A DNA stretch of 64,000 nucleotides, from NCBI RefSeq assembly GCF_900240285.1, contig NZ_OESS01000003.1:558001-622000 (forward strand). The letters are read 5' to 3'. A program made the translations under genes and the position numbers. The stretch's first letter is position 1, and every line of letters begins with the position of its first letter. Below are positions 40,964 through 52,432 of this stretch, one piece after another. The notes under the pieces are model-generated. The model had not been told where the DNA came from, did no database searches, and saw nothing but the letters and a program-made list of their open reading frames with translations. This DNA comes from Halobacillus sp. Marseille-P3879. Lineage in GTDB: Bacteria > Bacillota > Bacilli > Bacillales > Halobacillaceae.

Positions 40964-41881
40964 ATGCAGCGTGCCCGTATTATATATAATCCGACCTCTG
41001 GGAGAGAGATTATTAGAAAAGTTCTTCCTGATGTCCTGCAGCGCTTTGAACAGGCAGGGTACGAAACTTCTGCCCATGCGACAACGTGTGAAGGCGATGC
41101 GACAGAAGCAGCTAAAATTGCTGTTGAGCGTGAGTTTGATGTCGTTGTGGCAGCAGGCGGGGATGGAACAATTAATGAAGTAATAAACGGAATTGCTGAG
41201 CAGGAATTCAGACCAAAGCTCGGTATTATTCCTGTGGGAACTACAAACGATTTCGCGCGTGCCTTATGCGTACCGCGTAATATTCATAAAGCGGTAGATG
41301 TGATTTTAGCTGATTATTCAACTCCTTTAGATATTGGACGAGTCAACGATCAATATTTCATGAACATTGCCGGCGGCGGTAAAATTACTGAAATTTCGTA
41401 TGAAGTGCCAAGTAAGCTGAAAACGATGCTTGGACAGCTCGCCTACTATTTAAAAGGCATCGAGATGCTTCCTTCGCTGCGTCCAACATTTGTTCAGATG
41501 GAATACGACGGACGTCTCTTTGAAGGGGAAGTGATGCTGTTTCTCGTTTCGAATACCAACTCGGTCGGAGGGCTTGAAAAGCTGGCGCCTGGGGCGAAAA
41601 TGGATGACGGTGTATTTGATCTAATGATCATTGAGAAAATGAACATCGCTGAATTCGTCCGCCTCGCTACTCTGGCTATTCAGGGCAACCATTTGAACCA
41701 TCCGAAGTTTATTCATACGACAGCAAGCCGTGTAAAAGTGCATACCGAGGAAAAAATGCAGTTAAACATTGATGGAGAATATGGCGGACAGCTCCCTGGG
41801 GAGTTCGTCAATCTATACCGGCATATTGAATTTTTCGTACCGGAGGATAAATTCTCGACAGATCCAAAGGATAATTGTTAA
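40964..41881 (+). CDS. dgkB: diacylglycerol kinase
   Basis: A 305-residue soluble diacylglycerol kinase of the DgkB/YegS type, recycling diacylglycerol to phosphatidic acid for lipoteichoic acid and lipid turnover. The nucleotide motif GGDGTINEVINGI and the following PVGTTNDFARAL are typical. YNPTSGRE at the N-terminus completes the kinase fold. ATG at 40964 follows GAGGGGGTC. It lies after gatCAB as in B. subtilis (yerQ). Confidence 0.95.
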   Translation: MQRARIIYNPTSGREIIRKVLPDVLQRFEQAGYETSAHATTCEGDATEAAKIAVEREFDVVVAAGGDGTINEVINGIAEQEFRPKLGIIPVGTTNDFARALCVPRNIHKAVDVILADYSTPLDIGRVNDQYFMNIAGGGKITEISYEVPSKLKTMLGQLAYYLKGIEMLPSLRPTFVQMEYDGRLFEGEVMLFLVSNTNSVGGLEKLAPGAKMDDGVFDLMIIEKMNIAEFVRLATLAIQGNHLNHPKFIHTTASRVKVHTEEKMQLNIDGEYGGQLPGEFVNLYRHIEFFVPEDKFSTDPKDNC

Positions 41882-41887
41882 CCGTAA

Positions 41888-41920
41888 ACGCTGCCGTTCT
41901 AATAACGGTGGCGTTTTTTG
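41888..41920 (+). terminator. dgkB terminator
   Basis: ACGCTGCCGTT / AACGGTGGCGT (one T-G pair internally, loop CTAAT) followed by TTTTT. A TATAAT just after it (41922-41927) may be the -10 of rlmCD. Confidence 0.88.
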
Positions 41921-41962
41921 TTATAATAGGGAAAGCTAAGAAATGAAAAGGACGGATGAACG

Positions 41963-43342
41963 ATGGCAAAACCTAAACCGCCGGTACAAAAGAATCAAAC
42001 GATCGAGTTAACCTTCGAGGACCTGACTCATGAAGGCAGCGGCGTCGGCAAAGTGGACGGGTACCCTTTATTCGTGCCGCACGGTCTGCCTGGAGAAAAG
42101 GCACAGGTGAAGGTTGTGAAAGTGAAGAAGAACTTCGGATTTGGAAAGCTGCTCGAAGTGGAGACACCGAGCGATGAACGAGTCGAACCGCCATGTGACG
42201 TTTATTACCAGTGTGGTGGCTGTCAGCTGCAGCACATGAGCTACAGCATGCAGCTTGAAATGAAGCACAATCAAGTAAAAAACGCGATGAAAAAAATCGC
42301 TCATTTAGAGCACGTCCCTGTTCACGAAACGATCGGAATGGCCGATCCATGGCGCTACCGTAATAAAATACAAATTCCCGTCGGGCAAAAAGAAGATGGC
42401 CAGCTGATGACCGGCTTTTATCAAAAACGAAGCCATAACATCATCGATATGGATACATGCGTGATACAGGATGAAATGAACGACCGCATGGTAGAATCTG
42501 TCCGCCGCATCGCCAGCCGTCTCGGCATCGACGCCTACGACGAAGAGAATCACCGCGGCGTCCTGCGTCACATTATGGTACGCACCGGGCAGACAACGAA
42601 GGATATTATGGTCGTCCTTGTCACCCGAACGAAAAAACTTCCCCACCAGGAGAAGTTAATCGACGAGCTCCGGGAAACCTTTCCTAACGTGAAGTCCATC
42701 GTCCACAACGTGAACAGCGGCAGGACGAACGTCATTTTAGGAAAAGAAACAAAGGTGATCTGGGGAGATGAATACATTTACGACACCATCGGCGACGTGA
42801 AGTTTATGATCTCGCCAAAATCTTTTTATCAGGTCAACCCGACCCAGACGAAAAAGCTTTACGATCAGGCACTTGAATACGCGGACCTTCGAGGAGGAGA
42901 AACCGTCATCGACGCCTACTGCGGCATCGGTACGATTTCGTTGTTCCTGGCGCAAAAAGCGAAGAAAGTGTACGGTGTAGAAATTGTTCCTGAAGCGGTA
43001 ACCGATGCCAAGAAGAATGCCCGCTTAAATAAAATGGACAACGCCAAATTTTACGTCGGACAAGCCGAAGAAATCATGCCATGGTGGCGCAATCAAGGCC
43101 TTCAGCCGGATGTAATTGTTGTTGACCCGCCAAGAAAAGGGTGCGACGAGGAACTATTGAAGGCGATGCTGGATATGGGGCCGGAGCGGATTGTTTATGT
43201 TTCCTGTAATCCATCGACGCTTGCGCGTGACTTGCGTGTACTTGAGGATGGGGGCTATGAGACGAAAGAAGTACAGCCTGTTGATATGTTTCCGCAGACG
43301 AATCATGTGGAGTGTGTGACCTGGTTAGAAAGAAAGTCTTAG
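41963..43342 (+). CDS. rlmCD: 23S rRNA (uracil-5-)-methyltransferase, RlmCD type
   Basis: A 459-residue RumA/TrmA-family enzyme (B. subtilis YefA) that in Bacilli methylates U747 and U1939 of 23S rRNA. It starts with a TRAM domain (residues about 10-65). Then come a [4Fe-4S] cysteine set ([14 protein letters not shown]), the SAM site [14 protein letters not shown], and the catalytic cysteine in [23 protein letters not shown] precedes the ATG. This gene marks the end of collinearity with B. subtilis. Confidence 0.95.
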   Translation: MAKPKPPVQKNQTIELTFEDLTHEGSGVGKVDGYPLFVPHGLPGEKAQVKVVKVKKNFGFGKLLEVETPSDERVEPPCDVYYQCGGCQLQHMSYSMQLEMKHNQVKNAMKKIAHLEHVPVHETIGMADPWRYRNKIQIPVGQKEDGQLMTGFYQKRSHNIIDMDTCVIQDEMNDRMVESVRRIASRLGIDAYDEENHRGVLRHIMVRTGQTTKDIMVVLVTRTKKLPHQEKLIDELRETFPNVKSIVHNVNSGRTNVILGKETKVIWGDEYIYDTIGDVKFMISPKSFYQVNPTQTKKLYDQALEYADLRGGETVIDAYCGIGTISLFLAQKAKKVYGVEIVPEAVTDAKKNARLNKMDNAKFYVGQAEEIMPWWRNQGLQPDVIVVDPPRKGCDEELLKAMLDMGPERIVYVSCNPSTLARDLRVLEDGGYETKEVQPVDMFPQTNHVECVTWLERKS

Positions 43343-43351
43343 ATTTATGAA

Positions 43352-43425
43352 TTAAAAAAGCACCTTACCCGATGCCTTAGAAGCCAAACTAACCGCTTCA
43401 AGCATCCAGGTAAGGTGCTTTTAAT
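43352..43425. terminator. long bidirectional terminator between rlmCD and katG
   Basis: Outer stem AAAAGCACCTTACC (43356-43369) / GGTAAGGTGCTTTT (43409-43422) encloses GATGC/GCATC and GAAGC/GCTTC, so the whole hairpin is about 67 nt with two internal loops. A and T tails serve both converging genes. Confidence 0.9.
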
Positions 43426-43427
43426 TA

Positions 43428-45668
<2,241 letters not shown>

Positions 45669-45700
45669 TCATTCTCCCTTCTTTATGTGCAAAAAAGTAT

Positions 45701-45732
45701 TTATAATCTCTCTCAGATTATAATTATAATAA
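45701..45732 (-). promoter_or_regulatory. PerR-box-like operator upstream of katG
   Basis: TTATAATTATAATAA (45718-45732) matches the PerR consensus TTATAATnATTATAA at all but one position. It overlaps a second palindrome TTATAATC/GATTATAA (45701-45723, 7-bp spacer). The only -10-like TATAAT strings for katG lie inside these sites, so a bound repressor would block the promoter. PerR control of katG-type genes is known in Firmicutes. Confidence 0.75.
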
Positions 45733-46111
45733 ATTAGCACTTGAATTGAAAGTAAGACACTCAAATTCTTGAAATTATTTTCAATTAGGAAACATAGAAA
45801 ATGATAGATTCACCTTAAGCATATACAGGTACGAATATTATTGTGACAGTAGTAAAAGTCCCATTCACTCTTATTTTAACAAATTTACTGAATTTAAAGT
45901 ATATTTTATCAGTTTTAAAAAATAAGTGCGAGCCCCCTGATCCTGATAAGGTTTCGTGAATGTTATCAGCCGTTTTTAAAACAGCAGTATAATCCATTTT
46001 TTTGAATATATGGTTCTTGGTGGAAGGGGATAAATAAAAGCTGATTATCTTTATTCAATAATAAGTCGTGCACAGGGAAGGAGCGATGGTAAAAATATTT
46101 TCTTGGCTCAT
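45733..46111. other. intergenic region, nothing recognisable
   Basis: About 380 AT-rich bases between katG and the DUF4317 terminator. A short inverted repeat TTGAAATTATTTTCAA lies near 45772-45787. A 60-codon minus-strand frame (45815-45997) and a 13-codon frame at 46087 lack any family resemblance. This may be decayed sequence. Confidence 0.4.
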
Positions 46112-46150
46112 AAAAAATCCGAACTGATTTCCATAGAATCGTTCGGATTT
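46112..46150 (-). terminator. DUF4317 gene terminator
   Basis: On the minus strand AATCCGAAC (from 46149) / GTTCGGATT is followed by TTTTTAT. The hairpin sequence is nearly the same as the terminator at 52433-52471. Confidence 0.85.
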
Positions 46151-46209
46151 ATATTTCTATTCAGTTTTGTCACAGGCTCTGCATGTGTCTATTAGTCTAT
46201 ATTTTACTT

Positions 46210-47376
46210 TCACTCGCCAAACGCTTCAGGGAGCATCTTAAATCCATCAATTTCAGCGTCTTCTTCAATTTCAATCATGATACAGCGTTTCCCTTTATAA
46301 TTTACCTGTCTGACGTATTCCAGGTCTTGAGGGCTGATTGAGATATTGGCTATCTTCGTGTTGATTTTAATAGATTTCGATTTATACTTTGGCACAATAC
46401 TGCTGGCTTTCAGCTCATATCCTTCGTCATCAGTCACTCTGTGAAAAGCGGTTTTTATTTTTTCAGATTCTACTTTCTCGCCGCTTTGCATTAAAACCCG
46501 TTCTACGTCCTTATAATCGAGTTTGGGTGCTTCATCTTCTTCATTTTCTTCTACGACACGATTGATTTCTCCATAGACGTTAGCGAGAGTAGAAGGGTTA
46601 AGCTGGTCGCCGACGACATCCTTAATCACTTCCTCAAACACCGCTTTATCTTCCTTAGCCGTCATGATCTCTTCTCCGTTTAATACGTCTTCGATGAAAC
46701 GATAATCTGGCTCATTAGCTTTTCCCGCGGCATATAACACATGGTTTACGTCTGAAGCTCCATCGGTAATGGCGGGAAATAGAAACCCTGTCATCGGATT
46801 CTTTAGGTCAATAACCGGATCTACCTCAATCTTGTATTTAAACTCTTTTTCGACATAGTCGAATTGGATTTCTTTTTTTGGTTCTTCTGTTTTGTTGATG
46901 CTGCAAAGAATAAAGGGGTTGGAGTAAACGGCATCTCGTTCACTTTCTTCTGCTTCGTCATTGCGGCTTTTCACAGGCTTTAAGTATTCAGCGCGAATAA
47001 ACGTAATAACGACATCTTTTTCGTATGGATGGTCTTTGATCATTTTCTCTGTCATCTGCAGCATCTGTTCCTTCCAATCCTCGACCTCGCTGCTTAGTAA
47101 CCCTCTATGTAAAATAAATTGACTGCTGTTCTCGGCGTCGCGCTGAAACTTCAGTTCAAATAATTTTTCATCCAGCTGACCGGACAGTACTTTCTTAAAA
47201 TTGTTCATGAACAGTTCTTGTTGATCGGTGTCCAGCATTTCGAACGGCTGGCTCTGGTGATGATAAATGTCTGTCGTTTCCTTCATGATATATACGTTAA
47301 AAATGTCAGTGATCTTCAGTAAGTCATTTTCTACTTTAAGCTGTCTGCGGATGCCGGCTATATCTTTTTTATCCAT
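46210..47376 (-). CDS. DUF4317 family protein
   Basis: A 388-residue cytoplasmic, acidic protein of the DUF4317 family, found mostly in Firmicutes. It begins MDKKDIAGIRRQLKVEND, the conserved family start. No catalytic motif, signal or membrane helix is visible. AGGAGTGG lies 7-8 nt before the ATG. It stands alone with its own terminator, and its neighbours give no functional hint. Confidence 0.85.
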   Translation of the reverse strand: MDKKDIAGIRRQLKVENDLLKITDIFNVYIMKETTDIYHHQSQPFEMLDTDQQELFMNNFKKVLSGQLDEKLFELKFQRDAENSSQFILHRGLLSSEVEDWKEQMLQMTEKMIKDHPYEKDVVITFIRAEYLKPVKSRNDEAEESERDAVYSNPFILCSINKTEEPKKEIQFDYVEKEFKYKIEVDPVIDLKNPMTGFLFPAITDGASDVNHVLYAAGKANEPDYRFIEDVLNGEEIMTAKEDKAVFEEVIKDVVGDQLNPSTLANVYGEINRVVEENEEDEAPKLDYKDVERVLMQSGEKVESEKIKTAFHRVTDDEGYELKASSIVPKYKSKSIKINTKIANISISPQDLEYVRQVNYKGKRCIMIEIEEDAEIDGFKMLPEAFGE

Positions 47377-47567
47377 TGTATGTCCACTCCTAAAATTTCC
47401 TGGTTGTTCCCTGATTAGAGGTGGTTCTATTTTATCACAGGTTTCTCAACTCCTCTTCACGTTTCCATTTGTATTAACGACAGGAAAGTTTTCATATACT
47501 CGCACATTACCGCTGACTCCTTATTGTGATAAAGTTAAAAGAGATTTTATTGTAGTGAGGTATTTCT

Positions 47568-47939
47568 ATGCGAAACGTAAAAAAAGCTCTCCTTCTTATT
47601 TCAGGCTGCGTGTCCTTAGCAATTGGGATTCTTGGCATCGTACTTCCGTTAATTCCCACTACTCCTTTACTGCTTTTAGCTGCTGCATGCTTTTTTCGCA
47701 GTTCGGAGCGGATGTACTGGTGGCTGCTTGAGAATAAATATTTTGGCCGCTATATTAAAAACTACCGGGAACATCGTGGAATTCCTCTTAAAGCCAAGGT
47801 GATCGGGGTCACGGTTTTATGGGTGTCTATTCTGTATTCAGCGTTATTTGTTGTTCCTTTATTGTTTGTAAAAATTCTAATGATCGGGCTTGCCTCGTAT
47901 TTTACCTGGTTTATTTTATCGTTGAAGACGATCCGCTGA
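47568..47939 (+). CDS. DUF454 (YbaN-like) inner-membrane protein
   Basis: A 123-residue protein with two N-terminal hydrophobic stretches separated by the DUF454 motif (GIVLPLIPTTPLLLLAAACFFRSS). The string NYREHRGIPLKAKV follows, then two closing helices. Function unknown in the family. TGAGG precedes the ATG. It diverges from the DUF4317 gene and converges with the BCCT gene. Confidence 0.9.
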   Translation: MRNVKKALLLISGCVSLAIGILGIVLPLIPTTPLLLLAAACFFRSSERMYWWLLENKYFGRYIKNYREHRGIPLKAKVIGVTVLWVSILYSALFVVPLLFVKILMIGLASYFTWFILSLKTIR

Positions 47940-47960
47940 TCTTCATCGGTTATTCAAAAC

Positions 47961-48008
47961 AAAAAGCAGGGAATCCAAAGTGAATTTGGAGACTCCCTGC
48001 TTTTTTTG
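47961..48008. terminator. bidirectional terminator after the DUF454 gene
   Basis: AAAAAGCAGGGA / TCCCTGCTTTTT with an inner TCCAAA/TTTGGA stem. T and A tracts on both sides fit the converging DUF454 and BCCT genes. Confidence 0.9.
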
Positions 48009-48032
48009 TGTGCCAGGAAATTATCATACAAC

Positions 48033-48104
48033 GCAAGCACCCAGACGCTCGCGACATAAGCAATCCGACCGGAGGAAGAGAAGGCCACCTTCCTCCGGCC
48101 GTTT
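48033..48104. repeat. dispersed palindromic element, copy B
   Basis: Same 72-bp element as at 22854-22925 (58/72 identical, no gaps). Here the central hairpin is intact: CCGGAGGAAG (48069-48078) / CTTCCTCCGG (48089-48098), followed by CCGTTTTTG. So on the plus strand it would act as an intrinsic terminator opposing the BCCT gene end. The outer right arm seen in copy A is absent. Confidence 0.75.
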
Positions 48105-48111
48105 TTGTTCA

Positions 48112-49695
48112 TTAATCATCTGAATTGTAATCTTCAATTTGCTTCTGAATTTTAAGGTGGCGTTTGCGTTCTTCTTCAAGTCTGGCTTCTCTGTAGTCCT
48201 CGCGGATTGATTTGAGCAGGGATAAACAGGAGATAAACAAGACGATCGAAAACGGCAGTGCACCGATGAGTGAGGCGGTCTGTAAGCCTTCTAAACCGGC
48301 GCTTAAGATTAGGATAATGGCCAGGGCAGCAATTAATGTACCCCAGACAATTTTTACTACGACGGATGGGTTTGTGTCTCCATTTGAACTCATCATTCCA
48401 AGGACAAATGTTGCGGAGTCCGCTGATGTGACTAAGAATGTGAATAACAGGCAGATGGAGAGAATGGATAAAATAGGTCCTAATGGCAGGTTCTCCAGCA
48501 TACTGAAGAGGGCTGTTGTTTCATCCTCCGCAACCGCAGCAGCGATATCGGTGCCGTGGAACAGGTCTAAGTTTACTGCTGTCCCGCCAAAGATCCCAAT
48601 CCAGATCAGTCCTATAAATGGCGGAGCTACCATAACACCAAGTACGAATTCACGTACGGTACGGCCCTTCGAAATACGAGCAACGAACATACCCACAAAC
48701 GGAGCCCACGCAATCGTCCAGGCCCAGTAATAAACGGGCCAGTCCTGTACCCAGGTGCCTTCGTTATATTGGTCCAGGCGTAAACTTGCCTGGAAGAAGT
48801 TTTGCAGGTAGTCCCCTATTCCCATTGTAATCGTATCGAGTATGAAGCCTGTAGGTCCGATAAGTAATACAGCAATCATTAGAAATAGAGCGATGCCAAG
48901 GTTGGCATTACTTAAGTATTTTATCCCTCGATCAAGACCGGATAGAGTGGACAGCATAAAGAACACAAACATAACTACAACGATGATAAGTTGGGTTGTG
49001 CCGCCTGCCGGAGCATTAAATACGCTTCCAAGTCCGCTGTTAATCTGTAAAACACTCAAGCCGAGCGTCGTGGCAACACCCATTACGGTTGCAATTATCG
49101 CAATGATATCAATGGTGTTACGGAGCGGTTTTTTGCCTGTGCTTCCTATAACTGAATTCATCGTGTCGCTGATTAAACTTCTTTCATCCTGACGGTAGAT
49201 GAAGTAGGAAAGAGCAAGACCTACGAACGTAAAGGAGGCCCATTGGTGGATTCCATTGTTAAAAAAAGCATTCCACATAGCGACCCGGGCAGCCTCTGCG
49301 GATTCCGGTTCTATGTTGCCGTCAAATGGAGGGGGTGTACCAAAGTGAGTCATGGGTTCTGCTACGCCCCAGAACACGATACTTACTCCAAATCCACAGC
49401 TGAACAGCATAGCAATCCAGGTGAACAGCGGATATTTCGGTTTAACATCATCTCCGCCTAAACGGATTTTTCCATATTTACTGAAGGCTAAGTAGAAATT
49501 GAAAAGAATTAAAAATAGCACAAAGACTAAGTAAAACCATCCAAAGGTGTTCGCGATAAAACCGTAAATGTTTTCTGCTTGTGAGGCAAGGGCTTCAGGA
49601 GCTAAGCCTCCCCATAGTGCGAATACGAAAATGATAGTAAAAGAAACCCAAAAAACTTTATTCATGAATTTCCATTTTGTCTGTTTTTTATCCAT
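48112..49695 (-). CDS. BCCT-family betaine/choline/carnitine transporter
   Basis: A 527-residue transporter with about 12 helices and the BCCT signature around WAWTIAWAPFVGMFVARISKGRTVREF, plus WGVAEPMTHFGTPP and the aromatic substrate-box region. BCCT proteins import glycine betaine or relatives with sodium for osmotic protection, which fits a halophile. The exact substrate cannot be read from sequence. AAAGGAG precedes the ATG by 7 nt. The charged C-terminal tail (KSIREDYREARLEEERKRHL) resembles osmosensing tails of BCCT carriers. Confidence 0.94.
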   Translation of the reverse strand: MDKKQTKWKFMNKVFWVSFTIIFVFALWGGLAPEALASQAENIYGFIANTFGWFYLVFVLFLILFNFYLAFSKYGKIRLGGDDVKPKYPLFTWIAMLFSCGFGVSIVFWGVAEPMTHFGTPPPFDGNIEPESAEAARVAMWNAFFNNGIHQWASFTFVGLALSYFIYRQDERSLISDTMNSVIGSTGKKPLRNTIDIIAIIATVMGVATTLGLSVLQINSGLGSVFNAPAGGTTQLIIVVVMFVFFMLSTLSGLDRGIKYLSNANLGIALFLMIAVLLIGPTGFILDTITMGIGDYLQNFFQASLRLDQYNEGTWVQDWPVYYWAWTIAWAPFVGMFVARISKGRTVREFVLGVMVAPPFIGLIWIGIFGGTAVNLDLFHGTDIAAAVAEDETTALFSMLENLPLGPILSILSICLLFTFLVTSADSATFVLGMMSSNGDTNPSVVVKIVWGTLIAALAIILILSAGLEGLQTASLIGALPFSIVLFISCLSLLKSIREDYREARLEEERKRHLKIQKQIEDYNSDD

Positions 49696-50007
49696 GACAA
49701 GTCTCCTTTAAGTAGTGAAAATTTTAGTGCGTTATGTTATCGATCGTGAATATTTTCTCTGGATTTTTGCTTTATCAGCCCCAATCGTTACTCCACTATG
49801 CTAGTAACCATACCCTTTTATTAGAAATTTCATGTCAGGAATTTTAAAATGAGTGAATGGTTTACTAGTATAATAGAGAATAGAATTAGTTCATTTCTTT
49901 ATGAAACAAAAGTATGATGTGGATTGATTAAAATTGTAACTATTGATACGCTCAGTGAATACCATCAATAGTCTTAATTTTTAAAATTTTAAAAGGGGTT
50001 CTTTATT
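49696..50007. other. divergent promoter region between the BCCT and NKWYS genes
   Basis: An AT-rich 312-bp gap. A TAGTATAAT string (49866-49874) is a likely plus-strand -10 without a clear -35. A minus-strand GGGTAT (at about 49810) resembles a sigma-B -10 but lacks a convincing -35 partner. An inverted repeat AACTATTGAT/ATCAATAGT lies around 49938-49973. Confidence 0.4.
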
Positions 50008-50859
50008 TTGTTAAAGAAGATTAATTATTTCAATCAAACCTACAGGAAGAGGGAGAATCTTGTGCTGATCCACCAAATGGGGAAAGTGGGTTCGACTTCG
50101 TTGACCAAATCGTTAAAATCATATGGATATCTGCCGCTTCACATCCATAGTTTTTACTCTCCGATCTCTTACGAAATGTATAAGAATTATCACGCCATCA
50201 AATTTTATCGTTCGCCATTACATAGGTTAAACTATTTCCTGACGAAACAACTCGTATTAAAATTGTTAAAGAGCAGGAAGAAATTAAAGGTTATTTCTAT
50301 CGTAAGGGAGCCTGTCTCCAGGAATTTGTCCATGTACTTTCAGGCTTTCCACGTTCCTCTTATGGATATAAACAGCACAACAGATAACCGGCAGGAAGCA
50401 AACACTAATCTTCAGGCCTTTAGAAATGATTTCTTTCAGAAGTTTAACCATCATTACGGAATTAACTGGTTCGATAATGAGTTTAAACGGACCTGGAATA
50501 TTGATGTGTACAATTATCCTTTCCATAAAGAAGAAGGGTATACAGTCATTGAAAAAGGGAACGTCGAAGTGCTTTTATTAACAATGGAAAAGCTGAATGA
50601 AGCAGAGCAGATCATTCGAGATTTCCTCGATATGGAGGAGTTCACACTAACTAATGAAAATATGGGGGAGCAGAAGTGGTATCAGTCTGTCTATAAAGAA
50701 TTTAAACAAAACATTCAACCGAGTGAAGAATATTTAAATGCGCTTTATGACTCAAAATATATGAAGCATTTCTATACGAATGATGAGGTTGAGACATTTA
50801 AAGGGAAATATAGGGAGGAAACTCACACACCAACTCCTTCTTTTTCTACAACAAATTGA
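50008..50859 (+). CDS. putative capsular polysaccharide synthesis (NKWYS-type, sulfotransferase-like) protein
   Basis: A 283-residue cytoplasmic protein with a P-loop-like sulfotransferase N-terminus (HQMGKVGSTSL, residues about 22-32). A second motif VREPVSRNLSMYF (about 99-111) would hold the 3'-phosphate of PAPS. The C-terminal QKWYQSVYKEFK and YDSKYMKHFYT match the NKWYS family labelled putative capsular polysaccharide synthesis. The start is TTG with AAAAGGGG upstream. It lies 21 nt before a MurJ-type flippase and is probably co-transcribed. It looks more AT-rich than the core genes, suggesting acquisition. Activity is unproven. Confidence 0.78.
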   Translation: MLKKINYFNQTYRKRENLVLIHQMGKVGSTSLTKSLKSYGYLPLHIHSFYSPISYEMYKNYHAIKFYRSPLHRLNYFLTKQLVLKLLKSRKKLKVISIVREPVSRNLSMYFQAFHVPLMDINSTTDNRQEANTNLQAFRNDFFQKFNHHYGINWFDNEFKRTWNIDVYNYPFHKEEGYTVIEKGNVEVLLLTMEKLNEAEQIIRDFLDMEEFTLTNENMGEQKWYQSVYKEFKQNIQPSEEYLNALYDSKYMKHFYTNDEVETFKGKYREETHTPTPSFSTTN

Positions 50860-50880
50860 TATAAGTTATTGGAGATCGTT

Positions 50881-52398
50881 ATGAAAAAAGCTGTTGTTAT
50901 TTTAATGGTATTAACCATTTTTTCTAAATTTATTGGGTTTTTCAGGGATGTTATTCTTGCGTATTTCTACGGAGCTTCAGGGATTAGTGATGCTTATATT
51001 ATTTCCATGACAATCCCGGTGGTTATTTTTGGGGTTGTTGCCAGAGGAATCTCTACCGGCTATATTCCAATGTACAGCCGGATCGAAGAGGAGGAAGGCA
51101 GCCCCGAAGCCATCCGCTATACAAATAATCTAATCAACGTCCTGCTCGCCTTTTGTACGCTGATCGTGGCCGCTGGATTGTTTTTTACTGAACCGATAGT
51201 TAAAGTGTTTGCCAGTGGGTTTGAAGGGGCGACATTGCAAACTGCGGTTACATTTACGAGAATCACAATCCTTGGTATTTATTTTACAATTTTTATCCGG
51301 GTATTGAGTGCTTACCTGAATTATAAAAAGTACTTCGCTGTTCCTAATCTTCTTGGTATCCCGATGAGTATCATTGTGATTCTTTCGATTATGATCAGTT
51401 ATCAGTTGAACGTCGTAGACCTTCTGGCTTTTGGATTTGTAACAGCATTGTTCGTCCAGCTGCTTATCTTGCTGCTGTTTGCCTATAAGAAAGGGTACCA
51501 CTATAAACCGACCTTTGATTTGAAGGATGAACACCTAAAAAAGATGCTTCTTTTAGCCGTGCCTGTCATTCTAGGGTCAATGGTTCACCAAATTAATAAG
51601 CTGGTCGACCGTACGCTGGCTTCACAAATTTCAACAGGGGGGATCTCGGCCCTTAACTACGCAAATACATTAAATGGTTTTGTGCACGGGGTGTTTGTCA
51701 CCTCTATTGCTACGGTGATGTATCCCTTAATTTCAAAAATGGCATCGAAGGACAACATAGAAGGGTTAAAACGTTCCTTATATCAATCTATTATTGGTAT
51801 CTCTGTATTAATTGTACCCGCAACCGTGGGATCGATGTTGTTTGCTGAACCGATCGTACGAATGCTGTTTGATCGGGGAGCTTTTGATGCTCAGGCCGTA
51901 ACGATGACAGCTGGGGCTTTTTTCTTCTATTCCATCGGGATGATGGGGACCGGATTGCGTGTTATTTTATCTAAGGCGTTCTTTTCTTTACAGGATACCA
52001 GGACGCCTATGGTGAATGCAGCGATGGCCATGGGGTTAAATATTGTGTTAAACCTGATCCTCTCCAGATATATGGGGATTAGCGGACTGGCTTTAGCCAC
52101 AAGTATTTCAGCGATCTTTTGTACTGTTTTATTATTTTATAATTTAAGGAATAAACTTGGTTCCTTGAATTACAGACGAATGACTGGGTCGTTTTTAAAA
52201 GTCGTTGCTGCCTCCTTGATTATGGGAGCAGCAGCGGAGTTAGTCTACCATTCACTGTTAAATGTGATTGACTTTCAAATTACATTAATCATAACGATTA
52301 TTACGGCAGCTGTTATTTACTTAGCAGTAGTGTATTTTATGAAGATTGAAGAAATTACTCCATTAGTAAACGGAATTCGACAAAAATTAAAACTTTAA
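50881..52398 (+). CDS. MurJ/MviN-family lipid-linked saccharide flippase
   Basis: A 505-residue MOP-superfamily membrane protein with about 14 helices. The MurJ-type start ILMVLTIFSKFIGFFRDVILAYFYG and the repeat signatures PVILGSMVHQINKLVDRTLAS, ALNYAN and LFDRGAFDAQAVTMTA are clear. MurJ flips lipid II, and relatives encoded in surface-polymer clusters flip other lipid-linked sugars. With the NKWYS gene upstream the second role is possible. ATG at 50881 was chosen for GGAG 6 nt earlier. An in-frame TTG lies 12 nt upstream. Confidence 0.88.
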   Translation: MKKAVVILMVLTIFSKFIGFFRDVILAYFYGASGISDAYIISMTIPVVIFGVVARGISTGYIPMYSRIEEEEGSPEAIRYTNNLINVLLAFCTLIVAAGLFFTEPIVKVFASGFEGATLQTAVTFTRITILGIYFTIFIRVLSAYLNYKKYFAVPNLLGIPMSIIVILSIMISYQLNVVDLLAFGFVTALFVQLLILLLFAYKKGYHYKPTFDLKDEHLKKMLLLAVPVILGSMVHQINKLVDRTLASQISTGGISALNYANTLNGFVHGVFVTSIATVMYPLISKMASKDNIEGLKRSLYQSIIGISVLIVPATVGSMLFAEPIVRMLFDRGAFDAQAVTMTAGAFFFYSIGMMGTGLRVILSKAFFSLQDTRTPMVNAAMAMGLNIVLNLILSRYMGISGLALATSISAIFCTVLLFYNLRNKLGSLNYRRMTGSFLKVVAASLIMGAAAELVYHSLLNVIDFQITLIITIITAAVIYLAVVYFMKIEEITPLVNGIRQKLKL

Positions 52399-52432
52399 TC
52401 AAACCGGGCCAAAACTGAATAAAGCATAAAGT

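Noticed and set aside
45815-45997. 60-codon minus-strand frame between katG and the DUF4317 gene
   Set aside because: No ribosome site and no family resemblance; probably chance in AT-rich DNA.
46087-46128. 13-codon frame with an AAGGAGCG ribosome-like site
   Set aside because: It ends inside a terminator hairpin and is too short to support.
48212-48730. 172-codon plus-strand frame inside the BCCT gene
   Set aside because: Antisense shadow of a transporter with clear family motifs; low-complexity composition.
49806-49830. Minus-strand GGGTAT as a sigma-B -10 for the BCCT gene
   Set aside because: No GTTT-type -35 at 12-15 bp upstream; not enough for a stress-promoter claim.
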